Shown here: piece by piece, positions 45,199-52,625 of the stretch
Numbering within the stretch: the stretch's first letter is position 1
Layout of the letters: each line of letters starts with the position of its first letter
Source of the DNA: Aquimarina mycalae
GTDB lineage: Bacteria > Bacteroidota > Bacteroidia > Flavobacteriales > Flavobacteriaceae
Reading direction: 5' to 3'
DNA length: 64,000 nt
NCBI RefSeq assembly: GCF_029906345.1
Contig: NZ_JARYGY010000005.1
Span: forward strand, 186,001-250,000
Translations under genes and position numbers: made by a program
The notes under the pieces: model-generated
Told to the model about the DNA's origin: nothing
Database searches by the model: none
Seen by the model: only the letters and a program-made list of their open reading frames with translations

Positions 45199-45229
45199 AA
45201 AGAGGTCACTTCATAGAAATAACCTCTTT
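45199..45229 (-). terminator. Terminator of the 32-codon gene
   Basis: AAAGAGGT (45199-45206) pairs with ACCTCTTT (45222-45229). On the minus strand it is followed by a T tract, so it ends a transcript coming from 45361. Confidence 0.7.
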
Positions 45230-45262
45230 CACAATTTATAAATTACACTAAACAATTTATTA

Positions 45263-45361
45263 TTACTTACGGATCGCATAACTAGATGCGCCAGGTAGGT
45301 CTCTTAAGAAATCAACTGCACTTTTTAAAATAAGTTCGATAGAAGAATAAAGATGATTCAT
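45263..45361 (-). CDS. 32-residue peptide gene with its own promoter and terminator
   Basis: ATG at 45361 (minus) and TAA at 45263-45265 give a 32-residue peptide starting MNHLYSSIELILKSAV and ending GASSYAIRK. Residues 5-20 form an amphipathic helix with leucines and isoleucines on one face; a DLPGASS turn and a basic tail follow. On the minus strand TATATTTA (45390-45397) with TTG 20 bases upstream (45418-45420) is a fair Bacteroidota promoter, and a hairpin terminator lies 34 bases after the stop. No match to a known family is recognised. It could be a signalling, membrane-active or structural peptide. Confidence 0.55.
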   Translation of the reverse strand: MNHLYSSIELILKSAVDFLRDLPGASSYAIRK

Positions 45362-45934
45362 AACTGTGTGATTTAAGGTTTAACTGTAGTAAATATACGA
45401 AGTTATTAACATATAATCAACATTATCAGCTAGTTATTGTTAATAATTATATATAAAACCATTTTTTATCGACAAAAAACATATTTAATGTTAATTAAAA
45501 TGTTTAAAAGTGTTATTTTCCTACATAAATTGTTAATAACCTGAACAATACTGTTAAAAACATCAGTTTTATTAACAAAAAAAGGTTGATATCAAAGGTT
45601 ATAAACATTTTTAAGGGAAAAATCCTCATAAAATGACACTATATTGTTGATAACTAACAAATAACCGCTCGTTATACAATTCGTATCCTTTAATACTTAC
45701 ACTTCGTATCATTATTAGAAAGACACAACACTACTATAGCTTTTTGTAAGTAAAATCATTAGATAGATTTAGATTCTTCCGAAGTGTTGTAATTGATATA
45801 TTAAAGTCATCTCCTCTCCCCTAAATACAACCTCATCAACGAGGATAAAAAATAATTTAAAAAAACTAAGTATTCTGTAGTAACATTTCCTTTTGAAAAG
45901 ACACTTACTTATATACATTAATTAATTAAAGACA
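45362..45934. other. AT-rich intergenic region with five TGTTRATAA-type 9-mers
   Basis: No gene is seen in this 573-base gap. TTATTAACA or its complement TGTTAATAA occurs at 45403-45411, 45438-45446, 45531-45539 and 45569-45577, and TGTTGATAA at 45645-45653. These differ by one or two bases from the DnaA box TTATCCACA. The first one overlaps the promoter region of the 32-codon gene. It might be a replication-related or protein-binding cluster, or just AT-rich chance. The promoter of the LamG gene must lie near the right end. Confidence 0.35.
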
Positions 45935-46705
45935 ATGAAAAACAACTATTATTTAAAACTAATTGGAATTTTTACACTCGGAATTATAGGGTTATCAAGC
46001 TGTAGCAGTGATGATGATGAAGTTACCACTACCGATCCCTCTACATTATCAAATGAATTATTATTACATTACGCCTTTGACGGAAATGTGAATGACAGTA
46101 GTATTAATGATTATAATGGAGAGAATTTTGGTGCTACATTTACAAATGACCGATTTGGAAATGCTGCAAGTGCTGTGTTATTTGACGGTGTTGATGATTA
46201 CATTGATTTACCAAATTTAATTCAATTAAAACCAAATTTACCACTATCCATAGCTTTTTGGATAAGGTATGATAGCCAAGATGTTTCTGATAGAGACGTC
46301 TTTAACACCTCTTTTGAAGAAAATAGAGATACTGGTATATACTATAATTCTCAATCTTCTACTGGCAACTATGCGGTAAATTTTGGAGATGGAAGCAATA
46401 ATTATTTATCAAGCACAAGGAGAACTTACGTAGCAGATCAAGCCATAGAAGTAAACGTATGGCATCATGTTGCTATTATAATAACTTCTGGAACCAATAT
46501 GGATATATATATTGATGGAGTAAAGACCTCTGGTACTTATTCTGGTTCTGGAGGAGATTTAGAATATTCTAACACCTCTGGTAGCATAGGAAGACACGAC
46601 AGGTCTATGACAGAAACTGCAAATCATTTCAAAGGAGCTTTAGATGATTTCAGATATTGGAATCGCGAGCTTACAGCAAGTGAAATTTCAGAATTAAATC
46701 AATAA
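45935..46705 (+). CDS. LamG/concanavalin-fold surface lipoprotein
   Basis: The 256-residue protein has a lipoprotein signal (hydrophobic 8-20, lipobox LSSC with Cys23) followed by SSDDDE, the Ser-plus-acidic lipoprotein export signal of Flavobacterium-type bacteria, so it should be on the outer surface. The LamG-like jelly-roll follows (about 42-250): LLLHYAFDGNVNDSS, GAASAVLFDGVDDYIDLP, SIAFWIRYD, NVWHHVAIIITSG, MDIYIDGV, ALDDFRYWNREL. This fold binds carbohydrates or proteins. It is monocistronic. Confidence 0.85.
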   Translation: MKNNYYLKLIGIFTLGIIGLSSCSSDDDEVTTTDPSTLSNELLLHYAFDGNVNDSSINDYNGENFGATFTNDRFGNAASAVLFDGVDDYIDLPNLIQLKPNLPLSIAFWIRYDSQDVSDRDVFNTSFEENRDTGIYYNSQSSTGNYAVNFGDGSNNYLSSTRRTYVADQAIEVNVWHHVAIIITSGTNMDIYIDGVKTSGTYSGSGGDLEYSNTSGSIGRHDRSMTETANHFKGALDDFRYWNRELTASEISELNQ

Positions 46706-46718
46706 TTTTATTTTTTAT

Positions 46719-46754
46719 AAAGTCCTTGTGACAGTATTCTATCACAAGGACTTT
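46719..46754 (+). terminator. Rho-independent terminator after the LamG gene
   Basis: AAAGTCCTTGTGA (46719-46731) pairs perfectly with TCACAAGGACTTT (46742-46754) around a 10-base loop, 14 bases after the stop. Confidence 0.85.
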
Positions 46755-46875
46755 CAATATCTTCAAATAATCATTAAGCTTTTTTAGCGTAGATAAATTT
46801 TTAACTAGATTTCACTACATACATTCCAATTACGATCTAGAAGAAAAAACATGCTCATATTTCTCTATTAAATGT

Positions 46876-46883
46876 ACCTTTGC
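46876..46883 (+). promoter_or_regulatory. Promoter -7 element TACCTTTG directly before the helicase start
   Basis: An exact TAnnTTTG match is followed 3 bases later by ATG 46887. Transcription would start at or near that ATG, so a leaderless or near-leaderless mRNA is predicted. It also rules against the ATG at 46872, which lies before this element. Confidence 0.55.
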
Positions 46884-46886
46884 GGA

Positions 46887-48197
46887 ATGTCAAGTACTTT
46901 AAAAAATCAGCAGCATATTTTACAAAAACTAGGTATAGAAAAATTAAATTCTATGCAAGAAGAAGCTAAATTAGCCATTTCTTCTAGTGATAATGTAGTG
47001 CTGTTATCTCCAACAGGAACTGGTAAAACAGTAGCTTTTTTATTACCAATCATATCAGGATTAGATCCTGATTGTTCGGAGATCCAAACTTTAATTTTGG
47101 TACCCTCTAGAGAACTAGCCATTCAGATTGAACAGGTTGCCAGAGATATGGGGACAGGTTATAAAGTTAACGCAGTATATGGAGGAAGGTCTGGTACACA
47201 AGATAAATTAGATCTTAAACATCGTCCAGCAATTCTTATTGGCACACCAGGTAGAGTTGCAGATCGTTTAAGAAGGGATAGTTTTTCTACAAATCATATA
47301 AAAACAATTGTTCTTGACGAATTTGATAAATCATTAGAAATTGGTTTCGAGGTAGAAATGACAGAAATTATAACAGCTCTACCTACTATTCAAAAAAGGA
47401 TACTTACCTCAGCAACCCAAGAAGTAGCTATTCCAGATTTCGTAGGACTTACAAACCCTGTACAAATTGATTATCTGGATGAGGCTTCATCGCAGTTACA
47501 GCTTAAAACCATTATTTCAGACACCAAAGATAAGCTTCCTACTCTGGTAAAAGCGTTAAATCATATTGGTAACCAACCAGGGATTATATTTTGTAATTAT
47601 AAAGATACTATCCAACGTGTTAGTGACTTCTTACAAGAGCATAAAATTGGTCACGGCTGTTTTTATGGTGGTATGGAACAAAAGGATAGAGAAAGAGCAT
47701 TAATCAAATTTAGAAATGGTACCCATCAGATTATTATCGCAACAGATTTAGCTGCAAGAGGGATTGATATTCCTGAGATTAAATATATTATCCATTATCA
47801 TCTACCACTAAAAAGTCAAGAATTCACGCATCGTAATGGAAGAACCGCAAGAATGAACGCAGACGGAACTGCTTACATTCTTCAATGGAAAAATGAAGAA
47901 TTACCTGATTTTATTAATAAACTAGAAATTCAACCATTAATCGATGCCCCTATTCCAAAACCAACTGGTTGGAAAACACTATTTATTTCTGGCGGAAGAA
48001 GAGATAAAATTTCTAAAGGTGATATCGCCGGTCTTTTCTTTAAACAAGGAAAATTGAATAAAGATGAATTGGGTATTATAGAAATCAAACCAGATTGTGC
48101 ATTTGTAGCTGTAAAAGCTTCCAAAGCAAAAAAAGTAATTGAACAGGTTACTAATACCAGACTTAAGAAAAAGAAAGTAAGAGTTTCAATGATATAA
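46887..48197 (+). CDS. DEAD-box RNA helicase with DEFD motif II and a DbpA-like C-terminal domain
   Basis: From ATG 46887 the protein has 436 residues. The helicase core shows the Q-motif, Walker A SPTGTGKT, IGTPGRVAD, motif II DEFD at 144-147 (DEAD in most relatives), LTSATQE, IIFCNYKD, IIIATDLAARGIDIPE, and HRNGRTARM. The final 70 residues (WKTLFISGGRRDKISKGDI..FVAVKASKAKKVIEQV) match the DbpA RNA-binding domain, so it may act in ribosome assembly. The longer ATG at 46872 was rejected because the promoter element overlaps it. Confidence 0.9.
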   Translation: MSSTLKNQQHILQKLGIEKLNSMQEEAKLAISSSDNVVLLSPTGTGKTVAFLLPIISGLDPDCSEIQTLILVPSRELAIQIEQVARDMGTGYKVNAVYGGRSGTQDKLDLKHRPAILIGTPGRVADRLRRDSFSTNHIKTIVLDEFDKSLEIGFEVEMTEIITALPTIQKRILTSATQEVAIPDFVGLTNPVQIDYLDEASSQLQLKTIISDTKDKLPTLVKALNHIGNQPGIIFCNYKDTIQRVSDFLQEHKIGHGCFYGGMEQKDRERALIKFRNGTHQIIIATDLAARGIDIPEIKYIIHYHLPLKSQEFTHRNGRTARMNADGTAYILQWKNEELPDFINKLEIQPLIDAPIPKPTGWKTLFISGGRRDKISKGDIAGLFFKQGKLNKDELGIIEIKPDCAFVAVKASKAKKVIEQVTNTRLKKKKVRVSMI

Positions 48198-48363
48198 GGT
48201 AAAGAATATCTATTGTTTCTATTTCAGGAAGTAGATTAAGGTGAGGTGTCCTACATTAAACTCTTTATCCTAGCCTTTGTTTCAAGAAAAAGAAACTCTA
48301 TTTCTCATCTTACATTTTAAATGGACACAGTGAGATCGTTTAAATCTATTCTTATTAAAAAAC

Positions 48364-48400
48364 AAAAAAGAGGAACTATAGCAATCACATTCCTCTTTTT
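48364..48400. terminator. Bidirectional terminator between helicase and murA
   Basis: AAAAAAGAGGAA (48364-48375) pairs with TTCCTCTTTTT (48390-48400). It lies in the convergent gap. Confidence 0.8.
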
Positions 48401-48430
48401 CTATACAGTATTTTGTATGAATGTCGTTTT

Positions 48431-49747
48431 TTAAGAATCTATTCGGATTATTTTTGCTCCAATCGCTCTCAATCGCTCATCTATATTTTCATAGCCACGA
48501 TCAATTTGTTCAATATTATGAATTGTCGAAGTTCCTTTAGCACTTAAGGCTGCAATCAACAAGGATATTCCTGCTCTAATATCTGGAGATACCATCGTAG
48601 TTGCTTTTAAGGTAGATTGAAAATCGTGACCAATAATAGTTGCTCTATGTGGATCACATAATATGATCTTTGCTCCCATATCAATCAACTTATCAACAAA
48701 GAACAGACGACTTTCAAACATCTTTTGATGTACCATCACCTCTCCTCTAGCTTGTGTAGCAATTACCAATACAATACTCAATAAATCAGGAGTAAATCCT
48801 GGCCAAGGTGCATCTGCAATTGTCATAAATGATCCATCGATATAATTTTCAATCTGATATCCATTTGTATGTGCTGGAATATATATATCATCACCTATTC
48901 GTTCTAAAGTGATTCCTAATTTCCTAAATGTATTAGGTATCACCCCAAGATTTTCCCAGCTAACATTCTTGATCGTAATTTCACTCTTAGTCATCGCTGC
49001 TAAACCGATCCAAGAACCTATTTCAATCATATCTGGCAATACTCTATGCTCACAACCTCCAAGAGACTCAACACCTTCGATGGTTAGCAGGTTCGATCCT
49101 ACTCCTTCAATTTTACCTCCCATAGAATTAACCATTTTACACAACTGCTGTAAATATGGCTCACAGGCGGCATTATAAATAGTGGTTTTTCCTTTCGCTA
49201 ATGCAGCAGCCATTACAATATTTGCAGTACCCGTAACCGAAGCTTCATCTAGTAACATATAAGTCCCTGTTAATCCTTCTGGGGCCTCTACTCCGTAAAA
49301 ACGTTCTTCTTTATTATATCTAAACTCTGCTCCTAGATTAATAAATCCTTCAAAATGTGTATCTAATCTACGACGGCCTATTTTATCTCCTCCAGGACGA
49401 GGAATATACCCTTTTCCAAATCTACCTAACAATGGTCCTACGATCATAATAGACCCTCTTAGACCACTTCCTTCTTGTTTAAACTGTTCACTTTCCAGGT
49501 ATTCCAAATTCAGTTCATCACTTTTAAAAGTATACTTACCTTTACCGAGTTTCTGAATTTTGACGCCTAGATTTCTTAAAATCTCTATTAATTTATTTAC
49601 ATCCCTGATATCGGGAATATTAGAAATTGTTACCTCTTCTGGAGTTAGTAAAACGGCACAAAGAATTTGTAAGGCTTCATTTTTTGCTCCTTGAGGTGTG
49701 ATTTCCCCTTTAAGCTGATGCCCTCCTTCTATCTGAAAAGTACTCAT
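48431..49747 (-). CDS. murA: UDP-N-acetylglucosamine 1-carboxyvinyltransferase with Asp in place of the fosfomycin-target Cys
   Basis: MurA transfers enolpyruvate from PEP to UDP-GlcNAc, the first committed step of peptidoglycan synthesis. The 438 residues keep the substrate-binding Lys22-Asn23 (GAKNEAL) and the Asp in IADAPWPGFTPDLLS. The catalytic-loop position equal to E. coli Cys115 is Asp121 (GGDKIGRRRLDTH). Natural Cys-to-Asp MurA proteins are active and insensitive to fosfomycin. It follows the DUF4290 gene after 32 bases. Confidence 0.95.
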   Translation of the reverse strand: MSTFQIEGGHQLKGEITPQGAKNEALQILCAVLLTPEEVTISNIPDIRDVNKLIEILRNLGVKIQKLGKGKYTFKSDELNLEYLESEQFKQEGSGLRGSIMIVGPLLGRFGKGYIPRPGGDKIGRRRLDTHFEGFINLGAEFRYNKEERFYGVEAPEGLTGTYMLLDEASVTGTANIVMAAALAKGKTTIYNAACEPYLQQLCKMVNSMGGKIEGVGSNLLTIEGVESLGGCEHRVLPDMIEIGSWIGLAAMTKSEITIKNVSWENLGVIPNTFRKLGITLERIGDDIYIPAHTNGYQIENYIDGSFMTIADAPWPGFTPDLLSIVLVIATQARGEVMVHQKMFESRLFFVDKLIDMGAKIILCDPHRATIIGHDFQSTLKATTMVSPDIRAGISLLIAALSAKGTSTIHNIEQIDRGYENIDERLRAIGAKIIRIDS

Positions 49748-49779
49748 AAAAGTTGAATGGTTATGGGTGTTGGTACTGG

Positions 49780-50436
49780 TTAATAACGTTTTTTACCACG
49801 GTTGTTTCCACCGCTTCGGTAATTCTTTTTATTAGAAGTATGTGAACGATAGTTCTTCTTCTTCCCTCTCATTAAATCTGTAGCAGTACTAAGATCTTCC
49901 GTACTATTCCTTAAATCGATCCTTCCATCACTTAGTTCTAATAGGTGATTAAATATCGCTTGATCATCAACTGTATCTTTATTCCAATTTAGATAACATT
50001 TTTTCATATGATTAGCAATCGTATAGGTCAATGCCGTTTTTAGATCACCTTCTTCCCAACTGTTAGCAACATCAATCATTCTTTTGATATTATTACCGTA
50101 GTATCTATATTTTGGGAAATTCTGCGGATATTCTAACGGTTCTGGTCTTTCTTCTAACTTTTCTTTAGTTAGTATTGGATATGGTGCCTCTACATCCAGT
50201 TTAAAATCACTTATAATAAATAATTGATCCCAAAGCTTATGTTGAAAATCTGGCACATCTCTAAGGTGTGGCTGCAGGTTACCCATAACGGCAATAATTG
50301 CTTTAGCCACTTTATTTCTTTCTTCTGTATCTTCTATTTCCACAGCTTGATCAATCATTTTTTGTAAATGACGACCATACTCTGGTATGATGAGCTTTTC
50401 ACGCTCAGTATTATATTCTAAATTATTAATATCCAT
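49780..50436 (-). CDS. DUF4290 protein with basic C-terminal tail
   Basis: The 218-residue protein belongs to a family I associate with Bacteroidota. The helical core (about 1-180) has NTEREKLIIPEYGRHLQKMI, the segment GNLQPHLRDVPDFQHKLWDQ and FPKYRYYGNNIKRMI. The last 35 residues are Lys/Arg/Gly/Tyr/Asn-rich and contain KKNYRS twice, so nucleic-acid or acidic-surface binding is likely. It is upstream of murA and probably co-transcribed. A link to envelope growth has been suggested by such context only. Confidence 0.85.
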   Translation of the reverse strand: MDINNLEYNTEREKLIIPEYGRHLQKMIDQAVEIEDTEERNKVAKAIIAVMGNLQPHLRDVPDFQHKLWDQLFIISDFKLDVEAPYPILTKEKLEERPEPLEYPQNFPKYRYYGNNIKRMIDVANSWEEGDLKTALTYTIANHMKKCYLNWNKDTVDDQAIFNHLLELSDGRIDLRNSTEDLSTATDLMRGKKKNYRSHTSNKKNYRSGGNNRGKKRY

Positions 50437-50604
50437 AAAATTACAATATCTTAAAAATCCAAGTAGAATGAGCTTCTCTAAAAAGGGATGGTATGTTATT
50501 AAACTGACATCTAAAGTGTAGACTTTTCAGTTGCTCATTAATTATTTTGCAAAATACTAAAATAAAATTAGTATGCTTATTTTAATTCTATAAAAATATT
50601 TGAA

Positions 50605-50898
50605 CTATAATGAAATTACCCCTTCTACTTTTTCTGCTACTTCCTTATACTTAGCAATTACTTGATCAGGATTTTTCATTCGTACATTTATAGATACACT
50701 AGTATATTTACCGTTTTTGGATTGTTTGGTAGTTATTACAGCACCTAAATTATCAAATATACTTTCTATTTGTTCAATTTTACCAGTATCTGTAGGAACA
50801 ATAAATTTATATAAATATGCAGTTGGCCATAAAGCTGTATCAGCCAATTGTACCTTTAGTTTTTTATAAAATTCTTCAGAATTAGAAGCATCACTCAT
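50605..50898 (-). CDS. DUF493 family small protein
   Basis: The 97-residue protein has a ferredoxin-like alpha/beta fold typical of DUF493 (YbeD-like): FYKKLKVQLADTALWPTAYLYKFIVP, KQSKNGKYTSVSINVRMKNPDQVIAKYKEV. YbeD relatives have a regulatory, ACT-like fold, but the ligand is unknown. The gene lies 37 bases downstream of the MocA-like gene and 169 bases upstream of the DUF4290 gene. Confidence 0.8.
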   Translation of the reverse strand: MSDASNSEEFYKKLKVQLADTALWPTAYLYKFIVPTDTGKIEQIESIFDNLGAVITTKQSKNGKYTSVSINVRMKNPDQVIAKYKEVAEKVEGVISL

Positions 50899-50935
50899 GT
50901 ATCACAAAATTTTTGGTAAAGATACGTCTTCTCTT

Positions 50936-51601
50936 TTATATATTGTATTGCTTTTTATTACTCTTTACCCTTTCTAACATAGCTTTGTACTCTTCTATTG
51001 TATCTATATCGTCGGTCATATCTTTTCCATCCATCGAGATGACCTGATCTCTATATTTTTTAATAACATAACGTGCTCCATAATCATCATTCAATTGAAT
51101 TAATTCGCTAAAATAGGTATTTGGAAAAAGTGCAGGAACGCCTATTTTTTTTCCTGTTGTAGTCGCTACAATCGAATTTTGATTTTGATTAAATTTTGAA
51201 ATTAAACTTTCTAAATACATCTTATCAATTAATGGTTGATCTACTAATGTGATTAGGACTCCATTAAAGTTTTGTTGCTTTCTTAAGGCCTCCTGCAAAG
51301 CACAACTTATAGAAGTACCCATCCCTGATTCCCATTTTTGGTTGTAGATAATATCTACTGCAAAATCTTTTATCTCTTTTTTAATAATCTCAAAATTAGC
51401 TCCTAAAACTACAATAGTAATAACTTGTTCAAGTTGTAGTGATTTTTCAATTTCATTAACTATTAACGATTTATTTTTCCAAGGCAACAGTTGCTTAGGA
51501 TGTCCCATTCGATTTGAAGATCCCGCCGCTAATATGATATGGACAATATTTTTAATTGCTGTTTGCAATACTGGAAGTTGTTTCTTTTGGTATATTTCCA
51601 T
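50936..51601 (-). CDS. mocA: MocA-like molybdenum-cofactor nucleotidyltransferase
   Basis: The ATG at 51601 gives 221 residues; the frame is open further upstream only through TTG/GTG. It has the nucleotidyltransferase motif ILAAGSSNRMGHPKQLLPW and the later LVDQPLIDKMYLE. MocA transfers CMP to molybdopterin to make the cytosine-dinucleotide cofactor used by aldehyde oxidoreductases. Its 5' end overlaps the XdhC-like gene by 50 bases in another frame. Its place after a molybdenum hydroxylase supports cofactor maturation. Confidence 0.85.
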   Translation of the reverse strand: MEIYQKKQLPVLQTAIKNIVHIILAAGSSNRMGHPKQLLPWKNKSLIVNEIEKSLQLEQVITIVVLGANFEIIKKEIKDFAVDIIYNQKWESGMGTSISCALQEALRKQQNFNGVLITLVDQPLIDKMYLESLISKFNQNQNSIVATTTGKKIGVPALFPNTYFSELIQLNDDYGARYVIKKYRDQVISMDGKDMTDDIDTIEEYKAMLERVKSNKKQYNI

Positions 51602-52622
51602 GAATCCCACCAATCTTATCTTGCAATGGGATTGGTTTCTGATTACGTACTACAGATAATATTTCTGCAATAATGGAAATAGCTATCTCTTGAGGTGTTT
51701 CTGCTCCAAGATTAAGTCCTGCAGGTCCATGAATGCAATCCATAAATTCATCTGTTACATCTGGAAAATATTCAATAAAAGCTGATAACAATTTTTCTCT
51801 TCTTCTTGATGGCCCTAAAAGACCAACATATACAGGTTGTGTATCTTTTATTGCCTGAAGATACAACAGGTCTTTTGCAAAATTGTGGGTCATCAGAACA
51901 ATTGCAGTTTGTTTATCTACCCTATCTATAACTAAATCTTCTGGTGCGAGATTCCATACTTTATCAGCTCCTGGAAAATCAGAAATTATCTTTGGGTTTT
52001 TAGGCGTATTTACTACTTCTACCTCCCATCCAGTTGCCGAAGCTATTGCACTCAATTGTACAGTATCATGTTCTGAACCAATAATAACTAAACGAAAACA
52101 AGGCTGCATTTCTCTATCAAAACATGATACGGTCTTATCTTCTTTTATAACATCTACATCCAACGAATTAGAGCAAGCGAATTCTTGAGCTTCTCCAAAG
52201 CAAATAGTAGATCCCATATTAGAAGAAAAACCTTCATTTTTATTATAATAAGATTTAATTCTAAAAATCATTCGAGCGGATAGGTACTCTTGTATAATAG
52301 AAATCGTGCTGTCAGATATAGAGAAAGGTTCGATAAGTATGTATAAAACACCTTCACATCCTAAACGATATCTACCATTATAGGTCATCATTTTAGCTTG
52401 GCCAGTTTCAAAAACTGATTGTGATTGTCTTAATACTTCTTTTTCTACGCATCCACCACTAACAGCACCTGTCATATGGTTATTTTCTAAAATAAGCATT
52501 CCCACACCAGGTCTTCGGTAAGACGAGCCGTCAACATCAACAACTGTTGCTATGACGGCTCGAATTCCGTTCTGACTCGCTTTCTGATATGATGCTATTA
52601 TTTCTTTAAACTCATGTGTCAT
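51552..52622 (-). CDS. XdhC/CoxI-family molybdenum enzyme maturation factor
   Basis: The 356-residue protein has an N-terminal XdhC_CoxI domain (VIATVVDVDGSSYRRPGVGMLI, then MTGAVSGGCVEKEV) and a C-terminal Rossmann domain (RLVIIGSEHDTVQLSAIA; GLLGPSRRREKLL; IHGPAGLNLGAETPQEIA). XdhC proteins bind the molybdenum cofactor and help its sulfuration before insertion. The gene starts 3 bases after the stop of the molybdenum subunit gene. Confidence 0.9.
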   Translation of the reverse strand: MTHEFKEIIASYQKASQNGIRAVIATVVDVDGSSYRRPGVGMLILENNHMTGAVSGGCVEKEVLRQSQSVFETGQAKMMTYNGRYRLGCEGVLYILIEPFSISDSTISIIQEYLSARMIFRIKSYYNKNEGFSSNMGSTICFGEAQEFACSNSLDVDVIKEDKTVSCFDREMQPCFRLVIIGSEHDTVQLSAIASATGWEVEVVNTPKNPKIISDFPGADKVWNLAPEDLVIDRVDKQTAIVLMTHNFAKDLLYLQAIKDTQPVYVGLLGPSRRREKLLSAFIEYFPDVTDEFMDCIHGPAGLNLGAETPQEIAISIIAEILSVVRNQKPIPLQDKIGGIHGNIPKETTSSIANSN

Positions 52623-52625
52623 AAA

